From: a virus
DNA length: 42,659 bases
IMG/VR virus record: IMGVR_UViG_3300021420_000070
Coordinates: 1-42,659 of that record
Direction: 5' to 3' (one strand)
The position numbers and the translations under genes are program-made. A model generated the notes under the pieces. It was given only the letters and a program-made list of their open reading frames with translations, did no database searches and was not told where the DNA came from. Of this stretch, positions 24,103 to 30,605 are shown in pieces; within the stretch, counting starts at the first letter, position 1; each line of letters opens with the position of its first letter.

Positions 24103-25656
24103 ATGTCGGTCTACACGCAAAGCGGGGCAGTGGCGCTGCTCGGCGGAAGCATCATCGTGAGCGCCGGCGGCGGCGTGCCAGACTACTATCCGAGCGGCAC
24201 GAATCCAGATGGTGTCGTATTTCCAGGCGTGACGACCACCGATCCATTCGCTGCGTACTCGACCTGGTACATGTCCTCGGCAGGAGTCGATCCAACTGTC
24301 GGCAGCCATCAAGCGGCTGGGTATGTTTACCTGACCCTGCAGGCCGCCCTGAACGATGTGTTCTACGCCTCCGGACTTGGAGCTAGGCGGCTCGTCATTC
24401 GGAGCGGCACCTACACCCAAACGTCACCGGCCGTGTTCCCGAGCTTCAGCGGCGTTGCTGGCACTCCGTACGTGGTGCAGGGTGACCCCGCCTACAACGG
24501 TCTGCCGTACTTTGATGGTGGCTGGACGAGCGCGAGTTACGTACGCACCGGCGGCTTCATCTCGTTCAGCGGTACCACGTCCTACGTGACGGTGCGGAAG
24601 ATCGGGATACGCAACCTCACGGCGAACGCCTTCTCTGGCGACGGCACGGTTACCAACCTGACGATCGAGTATTGCGCCTGCCATGACATCTACTACAACA
24701 CCGCTGGCGATTCCTCGGTTGCGTTCTTCGGCAGCGCGTTCGATCAGGCAGCGACGTACATCATCGTCCGGTACTGCAATCTCTACACGTTCAACAACTC
24801 GTCAGCGCCATTCGGGCCGTTCAACTACAATTGCAACATCTTCGAGACTTACGGCAGCAATAACGTCCAGATTTCCAACAACTACATGGCGTTCAGCAAC
24901 CGGATGCTGCGGACCAAACTTGCCGACGGAGGCACTGGCGGAACGTCCGGGCACGCGGATAGCTGGACTGTCCAGAACAACATCTTCTCGAATGCCTACT
25001 CGGCCTTGCAGCAATCCACGCAGGGCAACAACGCGAACGGACTCAGCAACTGGACGGTCAGTAATAACCTGTTCTATGGGACGTTGAGCGCCTACGGCAA
25101 TGGCGGCAACGCGATGGGCGGCAAGGGCGAGCTGGTGACAGCCTATTCTCAGGGCACGAACATCAGTTTCACGAACAACACCTTTGCCGAGGATCTGACC
25201 AATGCCTTGAACTGGTGCAGTGTCTCGTCAGGTCTCGTATTCAGAGACAACGTGGTGATGTGCAGTTCCGGGACCAGCGCCACCGTCGTTTACACACCAA
25301 CGACGGCAACCAACTTTGGCGTTGTGTTCTCGCAGATCGACTACAACGCCTACATCAGCACGGGCACGAACCCGTGGCAGACGGATGCGGCACACAACTT
25401 CTCGACGTTCGCGCTCTGGCAGAACGCCTATACCGCGACCAGCACGCCGTGCCTCGCGACGACTGGCAACCCGGACGCGCACGGGATCTGGATTCCGAAC
25501 CTGTCCGCGTCGTATAACACGGAGGTAAAGAACTTCCCGAACTACGCGACGCGGGACTATACATTGGTGGCTGGCTCGCCGCTGCTCACTGCGAGCAGCA
25601 CGGGTGGCGCGATGGGTTGCAACATGGCAACCGTTGGGCCGGGATGGTTTGCATAG
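24103..25656 (+). CDS. Right-handed beta-helix tailspike-like protein
   Basis: Five hundred and seventeen residues. From about residue 130 the sequence shows repeated short turns of the type V-x-I-x-x-N and N-x-I-F (VQISNNYMAF, WTVQNNIFSN, WTVSNNLFYG, ISFTNNTFAE), the ladder of parallel beta-helix proteins in the pectate-lyase fold. Such proteins serve as tailspikes that bind or cut surface polysaccharide. I cannot point to catalytic residues, so enzyme activity is open. It follows the fibre gene by one base. Confidence 0.75.
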   Translation: MSVYTQSGAVALLGGSIIVSAGGGVPDYYPSGTNPDGVVFPGVTTTDPFAAYSTWYMSSAGVDPTVGSHQAAGYVYLTLQAALNDVFYASGLGARRLVIRSGTYTQTSPAVFPSFSGVAGTPYVVQGDPAYNGLPYFDGGWTSASYVRTGGFISFSGTTSYVTVRKIGIRNLTANAFSGDGTVTNLTIEYCACHDIYYNTAGDSSVAFFGSAFDQAATYIIVRYCNLYTFNNSSAPFGPFNYNCNIFETYGSNNVQISNNYMAFSNRMLRTKLADGGTGGTSGHADSWTVQNNIFSNAYSALQQSTQGNNANGLSNWTVSNNLFYGTLSAYGNGGNAMGGKGELVTAYSQGTNISFTNNTFAEDLTNALNWCSVSSGLVFRDNVVMCSSGTSATVVYTPTTATNFGVVFSQIDYNAYISTGTNPWQTDAAHNFSTFALWQNAYTATSTPCLATTGNPDAHGIWIPNLSASYNTEVKNFPNYATRDYTLVAGSPLLTASSTGGAMGCNMATVGPGWFA

Positions 25657-26280
25657 ATGGCCTGGACCAACAAGAAAGGGCTCAATCTCAGAGATACGCT
25701 TGCGTACGTCAGCGATCCTGGCGGGACGATTGCGATCTATGGCAACCAAGGAGGAAACACTCCCCTCTATTCCTCCTCCTCGTGGACACTCGACAGCGAC
25801 ACCTTCAAAGCCGGAGCTACTTCTGCCGTTGACGGAATGAGGAACAGGAACGCGGGGGTCGATGCGCGGCTGGCGGGTCAATACTTCAACAACAGCAACA
25901 CGTTCCAGTTGCAACTCGGGACTGCCCCCGGCAATTACAAGATCTGGATTGGGTTCACCAATCAGAATGGCACTGGATACGCGGCTCAAACCATAACCGT
26001 TGCCGACGCGAACGGGACCTTGTTCACACTCGGGATTCTCGTCCAGACAGGAAGCCAAGTCGCCGACGCCAATAACACCGTTTATGCGACTGCCGCTGCG
26101 TGGGCCGCTACCGCCGACACGTCTGGGACCTCTCAAACAATCACGTCCACGGATACCTCCAACGGCAACGGCGGTCCGCTGATTACTATCAGCTCCTCTG
26201 TGAACAGCGCGATGGCGCTGTCGCACCTTGCGGTCCAATACATTCCGGCCACTGGGGCCACCCTTGCCTGGATAACCTGA
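25657..26280 (+). CDS. Beta-rich protein, possible carbohydrate-binding or tail module
   Basis: Two hundred and seven residues. The N-terminus (MAWTNKKGLNLRDTLAYVSD) leads to a beta-rich body with AGQYFNNSNTFQLQLGTAPG and YKIWIGFTNQNG near 68-112, and a Thr/Ser-rich C-terminal part. The GxYxIWIGF style resembles beta-sandwich modules that bind sugars, but no defining motif is present. Next to the tailspike-like gene it may be an accessory tail protein. Its TGA overlaps the next ATG by one base. Confidence 0.6.
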   Translation: MAWTNKKGLNLRDTLAYVSDPGGTIAIYGNQGGNTPLYSSSSWTLDSDTFKAGATSAVDGMRNRNAGVDARLAGQYFNNSNTFQLQLGTAPGNYKIWIGFTNQNGTGYAAQTITVADANGTLFTLGILVQTGSQVADANNTVYATAAAWAATADTSGTSQTITSTDTSNGNGGPLITISSSVNSAMALSHLAVQYIPATGATLAWIT

Positions 26281-27020
26281 TGAAACCCCAACTCGTCATG
26301 AGCGACCTTTCCGGTAAGCACAATGCCGACCTCGAGCAGACGCGCAACCGGCTCATCAAGGGTGGGTCGTGGCGCAAACAGCGCATCGTCGTGCTGGTGC
26401 CATCCGCCGACATGATCGCGGCGAAGGTCGCGATGAATTACTGGAACCTCGCGTTCCCGCCGAACAATGGTGTGGTGCGGATTCTCGCGCAGGGGATGGA
26501 GGTCGGCGACGCCTACTCGACCGCCATCGAGAACGTCCTCGCCCACCCAGACCTGTCACAGTGGGAATTCCTCCTGACGATGGAGTCCGACAACCTCCCG
26601 CCGAGCGACGGGGTCATCAAACTCGTCGAGCGGATGGAAGCGCACCCCGAGTTCGCGTGCATAGGCGGTCTCTACTTCACGAAGGGCGAGGGAGGCGTGG
26701 CGCAGATCTGGGGCGATCCAAAAGACCCCATCCTCAACTTCCGCCCGCAGCTTCCGGACCCGGCTGGCGGTCTCGTCGAGTGCTGCGGAACGGGGATGGG
26801 GTTTAACCTGTTCCGCATGAAGATTTTTCACGATTCGCGGCTGCGGAAGCCTTGGTTCAAAACCTACAACGGCAAGGATGGGCAGGGAGTTGGCACCCAG
26901 GATCTGACGTTCTGGACGGACGCGCGGAAGTATGGCTACCGGTGCGCGATCGACTGCGCCGTGAAGGTCGGCCACTACGATCTCACGGGTGCGTTTGGAC
27001 CTCCGGATATGGTGTGGTGA
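26280..27020 (+). CDS. Glycosyltransferase-like (GT-A type) protein
   Basis: Two hundred and forty-six residues from ATG 26280. RIVVLVPSADMIAAKVAMNYWNL (about 35-57) is a first nucleotide-fold strand. EFLLTMESDNLPPSDGVIKLVE (about 95-116) is the GT-A strand carrying the acidic metal-binding site, here ESDN in place of DxD. ACIGGLYF and VECCGTGMGFNLFRM match acceptor-region blocks, and GTQDLTFW carries an acidic pair. It would transfer a sugar to an unknown acceptor, perhaps the virion or host surface. The gene sits among host-recognition genes. Confidence 0.7.
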   Translation: MKPQLVMSDLSGKHNADLEQTRNRLIKGGSWRKQRIVVLVPSADMIAAKVAMNYWNLAFPPNNGVVRILAQGMEVGDAYSTAIENVLAHPDLSQWEFLLTMESDNLPPSDGVIKLVERMEAHPEFACIGGLYFTKGEGGVAQIWGDPKDPILNFRPQLPDPAGGLVECCGTGMGFNLFRMKIFHDSRLRKPWFKTYNGKDGQGVGTQDLTFWTDARKYGYRCAIDCAVKVGHYDLTGAFGPPDMVW

Positions 27021-27226
27021 TGCTCACCGTTTACGAAATCAACGGCAAATTCTACATCCGCGACCACTTGTGGGAGCGGTCCAAGCCAGTCTCACTCCCT
27101 GAGATCATCGAGATATTGAAGGAGGCCGAATCCAATGGAGGCTCTACAAGCGATCGCTACCGACCAGTTGCTGAAGCTCGACCTTGGGTGTGGCAAGACG
27201 AAGAAGGCCGGGTTTCTGGGCGTTGA
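27020..27226 (+). CDS. Short ORF overlapping the methyltransferase gene
   Basis: Sixty-eight residues from ATG 27020, which overlaps the previous TGA by one base. The first 38 residues (MLTVYEINGKFYIRDHLWER, then LPEIIEILKEAES) look like normal coding sequence. The last 30 lie in DNA that is also the methyltransferase start, a 92-base out-of-frame overlap. The methyltransferase ribosome site (AAGGAGG, 27119-27125) is inside this ORF. Either a real small gene with a long overlap, or a gene whose end was displaced. Confidence 0.5.
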   Translation: MLTVYEINGKFYIRDHLWERSKPVSLPEIIEILKEAESNGGSTSDRYRPVAEARPWVWQDEEGRVSGR

Positions 27227-27698
27227 CCGCCGCCCCTACGAGGGGGTGGATGTAGTAGCGGATCTCCTTGAGCCATGGCCCTGGGGTGATGGGACGGTGG
27301 GTGAGATCCACGCGAGCCATGTGATCGAGCATTTCACTGGCCTGCAGCGCGTCCACATCATGAACGAGATGTACCGCGTTCTCGCAAAAGGCGGCACCGC
27401 CTTCATCGCCACCCCCTACTGGTGCAGCAACCGCGCGTACGGTGATTTCACCCACCAGTGGCCGCCCGTGAGCGAGATGTGGTTCTACTACCTGCGCCGG
27501 GAGTGGCGGCTGGCGAACGCTCCCGACACTGACATCTCGATCAACCCCGAAGGCTTCTCCTGCGACTTCGAGTGCCCAACCTACAGCTACGGTGTCCACC
27601 CCCAGATCCTCTCTCGCCACGGCGAGGCCCAGCAATGGGCTCTGACCTTCTACAAAGAGGCCGCGCAGGACCTGATGGCGACCGTCACCAAACTATGA
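27135..27698 (+). CDS. Class I SAM-dependent methyltransferase
   Basis: One hundred and eighty-seven residues. LLKLDLGCGKTK (about 12-23) is motif I for S-adenosylmethionine binding; GVDRRP supplies the acidic motif II residue, VVADLLEPWPW motif III, and IHASHVIEHF with MYRVLAKGGTAFIATP are motifs IV-VI of the Methyltransf_11 type. The strong ribosome site AAGGAGG fixes the ATG. The acceptor is unknown. Next to a glycosyltransferase it may modify a surface sugar, a precursor or the virion. The sequence just after its stop continues an open coding-like frame at +1. Confidence 0.87.
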   Translation: MEALQAIATDQLLKLDLGCGKTKKAGFLGVDRRPYEGVDVVADLLEPWPWGDGTVGEIHASHVIEHFTGLQRVHIMNEMYRVLAKGGTAFIATPYWCSNRAYGDFTHQWPPVSEMWFYYLRREWRLANAPDTDISINPEGFSCDFECPTYSYGVHPQILSRHGEAQQWALTFYKEAAQDLMATVTKL

Positions 27699-27741
27699 CG
27701 AGGCTGTCATTTACAAGGACAGCGGCTACCCATCCCCTGGC

Positions 27742-27969
27742 GTGCTGCTTCTGTACAAACCCGGCAGCGGGACCACCGCTCCTGACAAGTGGATACCTAT
27801 CAATCTCGATGGCACGATTCGGCCTGCCCATTCAAATCGAGCCAGCTACGTGCTGAGTGCGCTCGCCACCAGGCCGTACGTGGAGGTGGCCGAGCTACTC
27901 CAGAAGCTGAAGGCCGAGGCAGATCGCCAAGTAGCGATGCAGCAAGCAGATAAGCCGGGACCTGCGTGA
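27742..27969 (+). CDS. Small protein of unknown function; start uncertain
   Basis: Seventy-five residues from GTG 27742, the only conventional start in this frame. The frame is coding-like further upstream, to about 27694 (YDEAVIYKDSGYPSPG before GVLLLYKPG), but has no ATG, GTG or TTG there. There is no ribosome site before the GTG. The C-terminal half is helical (VAELLQKLKAEADRQVAMQQ). Either initiation is unusual, or the protein is made as a +1 frameshift extension of the methyltransferase. It overlaps the PASTA gene by 4 bases. Confidence 0.55.
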   Translation: MLLLYKPGSGTTAPDKWIPINLDGTIRPAHSNRASYVLSALATRPYVEVAELLQKLKAEADRQVAMQQADKPGPA

Positions 27970-28205
27970 GCACGGTCACAGTCCCGAGCGTGGTGGGCCT
28001 GACACTATATCAGGCGTGGGAAGCGCTGTGGGCCGCGGGGCTGGTCGTCACGACTTCTGCGTATTCCTACGATCCGACCGCGCCGTTAACCTCGGTGCTG
28101 GCGCAGTCGATTTCGGCAGGCTCGATCGTCCAGCAAGGCTCGAACATCTTTCTGACCCTCAGCTTAGGCGTCGCGCCGGTTGCGGTTCTGGTGACTGTCC
28201 CATGA
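27966..28205 (+). CDS. Stand-alone PASTA-domain protein
   Basis: Seventy-nine residues from GTG 27966, essentially one PASTA domain: VTVPSVVGLTLYQAWEALWA (PxVxGLxxxxAxxxLxxAGL pattern), then a Pro-rich loop and VLAQSISAGSIVQQGSNIFL (xQxPxAGxxVxxGxxVxLxxS). PASTA domains bind peptidoglycan or beta-lactams in penicillin-binding proteins and Ser/Thr kinases. Here there is no signal or enzyme domain. The gene is translationally coupled to the DUF5675 gene at the head of the lysis cassette, so cell-wall targeting is likely. Confidence 0.8.
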   Translation: MSTVTVPSVVGLTLYQAWEALWAAGLVVTTSAYSYDPTAPLTSVLAQSISAGSIVQQGSNIFLTLSLGVAPVAVLVTVP

Positions 28206-28690
28206 ATTTGCTGCTCACTCGAACCATGTACGGCAACAGCTACACCAGCGGGTTGATGATCGTCGGCAAGTCGACGCTCAACTCGATCGAGCAGCCGTGG
28301 GCGCTGAACCTGGTCGGACACTCATGCGTGCCGGATGGGACCTACGACCTGATCCCGTACCACTCGCCGAAGCACGACAAGGATACCTGGTGCCTCGAAA
28401 ACCTCGACCTGGGTATCTCCTCGAAAGCGCTTGAGGGCGAGCGCTCGTACTGTGAGATCCACGCCGCCAACTGGGCTCCGCAACTGGCGGGCTGCATTGC
28501 GTTCGGCGTCAACAATCGCCCGATGTTCTACCCGGCTAGCGGGACCGTACAGCCTGCCATCGAGGGCTCGAAAGATGCCGTCGAGGAACTGACCGCTATG
28601 CTGGGACCAATGACGACCGGCCACATCCTGACGATCGTGCCGGCGAAGGGGCTGAGCGGGACCTACGGGTACTACTTCACCCCGCCATGA
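28202..28690 (+). CDS. DUF5675 family protein, candidate lysis enzyme
   Basis: One hundred and sixty-two residues from ATG 28202. The order is: N-terminal LLLTRTMYGNSYTSGLMIV, IEQPWALNLVG, SCVPDGTYDLIPYHSPKHD, a CEIHAANWAPQLAGCIAFG block, and a final helix with ILTIV. This is the DUF5675 pattern, with conserved His and Cys in the IHxANxxxxLxGCI motif that recalls L,D-transpeptidase or peptidase active sites. It is next to PASTA, holin-like and spanin genes, and no other endolysin is visible, so it is the best endolysin candidate. Confidence 0.72.
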   Translation: MNLLLTRTMYGNSYTSGLMIVGKSTLNSIEQPWALNLVGHSCVPDGTYDLIPYHSPKHDKDTWCLENLDLGISSKALEGERSYCEIHAANWAPQLAGCIAFGVNNRPMFYPASGTVQPAIEGSKDAVEELTAMLGPMTTGHILTIVPAKGLSGTYGYYFTPP

Positions 28691-28983
28691 ACAAAACCGC
28701 CTGGCTCGATTTGTTTGAACTGATCGACGCCTCGCGCATCGTGCCGCGAATCGTGCTGGGCGGCTTTGCGGTCTGGACGATCTACATTTTCGACGTGACT
28801 CTGCACTGGTACTTCACCCAGCCGGCGGTTGAGCGGAGTGTGCAAGACGCTGGGATGGTGACCGCGCTTTTGTCGGCGATCACTGGTTTGTTCACCCTGG
28901 TCGTCAAGTTCTACGTGAACTCGGGACGGCAGTGGAGCGGGGAGAGCTCCGTGACCACCACCGCAACGAGGTCATCGTCGTAA
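28687..28983 (+). CDS. Holin-like membrane protein
   Basis: Ninety-eight residues from ATG 28687 (ATGA overlap). Two hydrophobic segments (about 18-41 and 55-76), a charged N-terminus and a YVNSGRQW segment before a Ser/Thr-rich tail. The layout (ELIDASRIVPRIVLGGFAVW, then a second helix ending in FYVNSG) is like the small membrane protein preceding Rz in many podoviral lysis cassettes. It likely permeabilises or regulates the inner membrane to time lysis. Confidence 0.65.
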   Translation: MNKTAWLDLFELIDASRIVPRIVLGGFAVWTIYIFDVTLHWYFTQPAVERSVQDAGMVTALLSAITGLFTLVVKFYVNSGRQWSGESSVTTTATRSSS

Positions 28984-29438
28984 TGCCGTCGCGGCTCATG
29001 GTCGAACTGTGCGCGGCAGCAGCCATCCTGCTGCTCGGGACGATCCTGTGGATACACCACAACGGCGTCGAACAGAAGATCGGCGAACACAACATCGAGC
29101 AAGCGGACAAGCAGGGAGCTGATCGGCAGAAAAAGCTCGACGACGAACTTCTCAAGAGGGCTAACGATGCACATGCTGTTGAAATTGCTGGCCTTCACCG
29201 GCTGTATTCTGGCGGTGGTGAATTTAGTAGCGTGCGCTACACCCTCCCACCCCGTTCCGTACCAAAAGCCGTCTTACCAATGGGTGAATGTCCCACCGGA
29301 GGGGTGGTTCAAGCAGACGAAGGACTGTATCGTGACCGCGTCCGCGCCCTTGACATGCTTGCCTACGCCGGAGACAAGCTCGCCGCAGACTGCCGTGAAC
29401 TCAACTCCGCCACCCACCCAGTAGCGGCGTCGCAGTGA
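28983..29438 (+). CDS. Rz: i-spanin (Rz-like inner membrane subunit)
   Basis: One hundred and fifty-one residues from ATG 28983, overlapping the upstream TAA. Residues 6-25 form one N-terminal membrane anchor, followed by a coiled-coil periplasmic part (HNIEQADKQGADRQKKLDDE). This is the Rz layout. The decisive evidence is a lipoprotein gene nested in the +1 frame at 29167. Rz joins the outer-membrane Rz1 and fuses the two membranes at the end of lysis. It indicates a Gram-negative host. Confidence 0.85.
   Translation: MPSRLMVELCAAAAILLLGTILWIHHNGVEQKIGEHNIEQADKQGADRQKKLDDELLKRANDAHAVEIAGLHRLYSGGGEFSSVRYTLPPRSVPKAVLPMGECPTGGVVQADEGLYRDRVRALDMLAYAGDKLAADCRELNSATHPVAASQ
29167..29424 (+). CDS. 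Rz1: o-spanin (Rz1-like lipoprotein), nested inside Rz
   Basis: Eighty-five residues from ATG 29167, wholly inside the Rz gene in another frame. A Leu/Ala-rich signal sequence ends in the lipobox LVAC with Cys23 as the lipidation site, and the mature part is Pro-rich (TPSHPVPYQKP and PPPTQ at the end). Both features are typical of Rz1. The mature lipoprotein would sit in the outer membrane and meet Rz across the periplasm. At 62 mature residues the length is normal. Confidence 0.87.
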   Translation: MHMLLKLLAFTGCILAVVNLVACATPSHPVPYQKPSYQWVNVPPEGWFKQTKDCIVTASAPLTCLPTPETSSPQTAVNSTPPPTQ

Positions 29439-29439
29439 A

Positions 29440-29649
29440 ATGTTCACGCTCGTCGAGGAACCCGATCCGCTTGTCACGTTCACCGTGCGCGCGAGCGTGC
29501 TCGAGGAAGCGATCAAAGGCTTGATGGCGGCGACGGTCTACTATCACCGCATGGCCGCGATGGAACCGGAGCACGCCGAGGAATGGAGAGCACAGGGTAA
29601 CGCCGCAGCCGCCGGGGCCAACGTGTTCGCCAAAGCGCTGGGCCGGTGA
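29440..29649 (+). CDS. Small helical protein of unknown function
   Basis: Sixty-nine residues from ATG 29440, one base after the Rz stop. The first 15 residues are polar and acidic. The rest is helical and Ala/Glu-rich (EEAIKGLMAATVYYHRMAAM). No cysteine, signal or membrane segment. It overlaps the next gene by 4 bases at the end of the late operon. Function unknown. Confidence 0.65.
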   Translation: MFTLVEEPDPLVTFTVRASVLEEAIKGLMAATVYYHRMAAMEPEHAEEWRAQGNAAAAGANVFAKALGR

Positions 29650-29981
29650 CTGCCGAGGCCATTGACCCGAACCTGACCGCGCTGCTGAAGATTCACGATC
29701 CGTTCTGGTATCGGATACGCAAGACACTGACGCTGCCGGTGGCGATCGGGTTCCTGGGGACGGCCACGGTTGGGTCCGGCGGGGCCATTATGGAATTTGT
29801 TCTGTTGCGCCAGGAAGTTGCCAGGGTGACCGCGATCCTGGCGACCGACAACGAGCGCGCGATTGCCGACGCGGCGCTTCACCAGCACGTCGAGGATCTG
29901 GATGACCGGGTGACGAAGATGGAGGCGCTGCGGGACTACCAGCAGGGGATCGTCAGCGAGCCGCGAAAGAAGCGGCGATAG
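29646..29981 (+). CDS. Single-span membrane protein with coiled coil
   Basis: One hundred and eleven residues from GTG 29646. One hydrophobic segment (about residues 30-52, TLPVAIGFLGTATVGSGG), then a helical coiled coil (HQHVEDLDDRVTKMEALRDY near 78-97) and a basic RKKRR end. It could be an anchored lysis regulator or a second holin-like protein. Its 3' end overlaps the convergent minus-strand gene by 29 bases, and I see no clear terminator there. Confidence 0.65.
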   Translation: MTAEAIDPNLTALLKIHDPFWYRIRKTLTLPVAIGFLGTATVGSGGAIMEFVLLRQEVARVTAILATDNERAIADAALHQHVEDLDDRVTKMEALRDYQQGIVSEPRKKRR

Positions 29982-30216
29982 CGAGCCCGGTGCCACCCGC
30001 ATAGCCGAGCCAATCCTTGAGGTTTTCGGAGAACGGCTGCGGCGGCGTCTCCCACAGGTGATCGACGACGAACTCCTTGACCGCTGCGGCTACCAGCATC
30101 CCGCCGACCGCCCACGGGCTCGCGTGGAACGTCAGCACCACCGCGTAGGCGAACCAGATATGGGAGTTCGCCGCTACGAATTCTGGGTTCGTCGTGATGC
30201 TGGTGGGGAGGTTCAT
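29953..30216 (-). CDS. Small phage membrane protein
   Basis: Eighty-seven residues read on the minus strand. Two hydrophobic segments (about 18-45 and 70-85) flank KEFVVDHLWETPPQPFSENLKDWLGYAGG. This layout, a membrane helix, KEFxxD, a polar loop with an LxDWxxYxxG stretch and a second Ala/Gly-rich helix, is seen in small phage proteins of unknown function. It is the last gene of the leftward recombination operon and converges with the late operon. There is no strong ribosome site before the ATG. Confidence 0.65.
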   Translation of the reverse strand: MNLPTSITTNPEFVAANSHIWFAYAVVLTFHASPWAVGGMLVAAAVKEFVVDHLWETPPQPFSENLKDWLGYAGGTGLAIAASFAAR

Positions 30217-30239
30217 TGCGAGTCTGAGTTAGACGAGCG

Positions 30240-30605
30240 TCACCAGACAAGTAGGCCACATGCGGCGCATACACCGTCGTCGGCTTCATTCTCGTCTGGG
30301 ATGGCTCCGCAATCGCAATAGTGCCGCACGGCGGGAATTGAACCCGCGACCTCCCCTCGCGAGGGCGCTCTACCATCGGCTTGCGGCCGGCCGCTTTCAG
30401 GATATGGCGGCTGATTCTGAGCTACGTGCGACATTGGATCATTGACCTGTGTTTGGCCCGTCTCAGCGGCCAATCGACGGATCTCTCGAAGATCGCCGAG
30501 CAAGCGCTGCGCGTGGCACATACGGCAGACGCGTTTGCGCGGACTCCCGCTTTCGCGGTCCGGCACTTCCGCCGGATGTTTGTGGCAGAGGATGCAAATG
30601 CTCAT
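30240..30605 (-). CDS. Cys-rich zinc-ribbon-like protein containing a tRNA-like segment
   Basis: One hundred and twenty-one residues from the ATG at 30605-30603, with GGGAG seven bases upstream; this start is chosen over an in-frame one at 30701. The N-terminus has CILCHKH and CRMCHAQR (CxxC twice); the C-terminus has HYCDCG and CAACG. Both are zinc-ribbon patterns. The middle (GEVAGSIPAV) is a translation of a tRNA T-arm, because a tRNA-like remnant occupies the same DNA. The protein may therefore be a chimera of real ends joined by inserted sequence. Confidence 0.6.
   Translation of the reverse strand: MSICILCHKHPAEVPDRESGSPRKRVCRMCHAQRLLGDLREIRRLAAETGQTQVNDPMSHVAQNQPPYPESGRPQADGRAPSRGEVAGSIPAVRHYCDCGAIPDENEADDGVCAACGLLVW
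30322..30387 (-). pseudogene. Degenerate tRNA-like element
   Basis: On the minus strand, a canonical T-arm (GCGGG-TTCAATT-CCCGC, 30347-30331) is followed by an acceptor end (TGCGGC, 30328-30323) that pairs with GCCGCA at 30387-30382. A D-loop-like GGTAGAGCGC precedes it. The element is 66 bases, about ten short. Where the anticodon arm should be there is only the palindrome CCCTCGCGAGGG (30354-30365), so no seven-base anticodon loop exists. It is probably a decayed host- or phage-derived tRNA, not functional. Confidence 0.6.

Noticed and set aside
27695-27856. ORF starting at the ATG that overlaps the methyltransferase stop
   Set aside because: Its sequence is Ser/Thr/Cys-rich and unlike protein, while the neighbouring frame gives a smooth sequence. 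It is probably the shadow of that frame, though the ATG position is tempting.
30322-30387. A functional tRNA gene
   Set aside because: No seven-base anticodon loop, and the D-arm 5' side is short, so it is listed as a degenerate element.
30354-30394. The two 12-bp palindromes as an attachment site for integration
   Set aside because: No integrase or excisionase is visible anywhere in the complete genome, and the palindromes fall within tRNA-like and GC-rich sequence.
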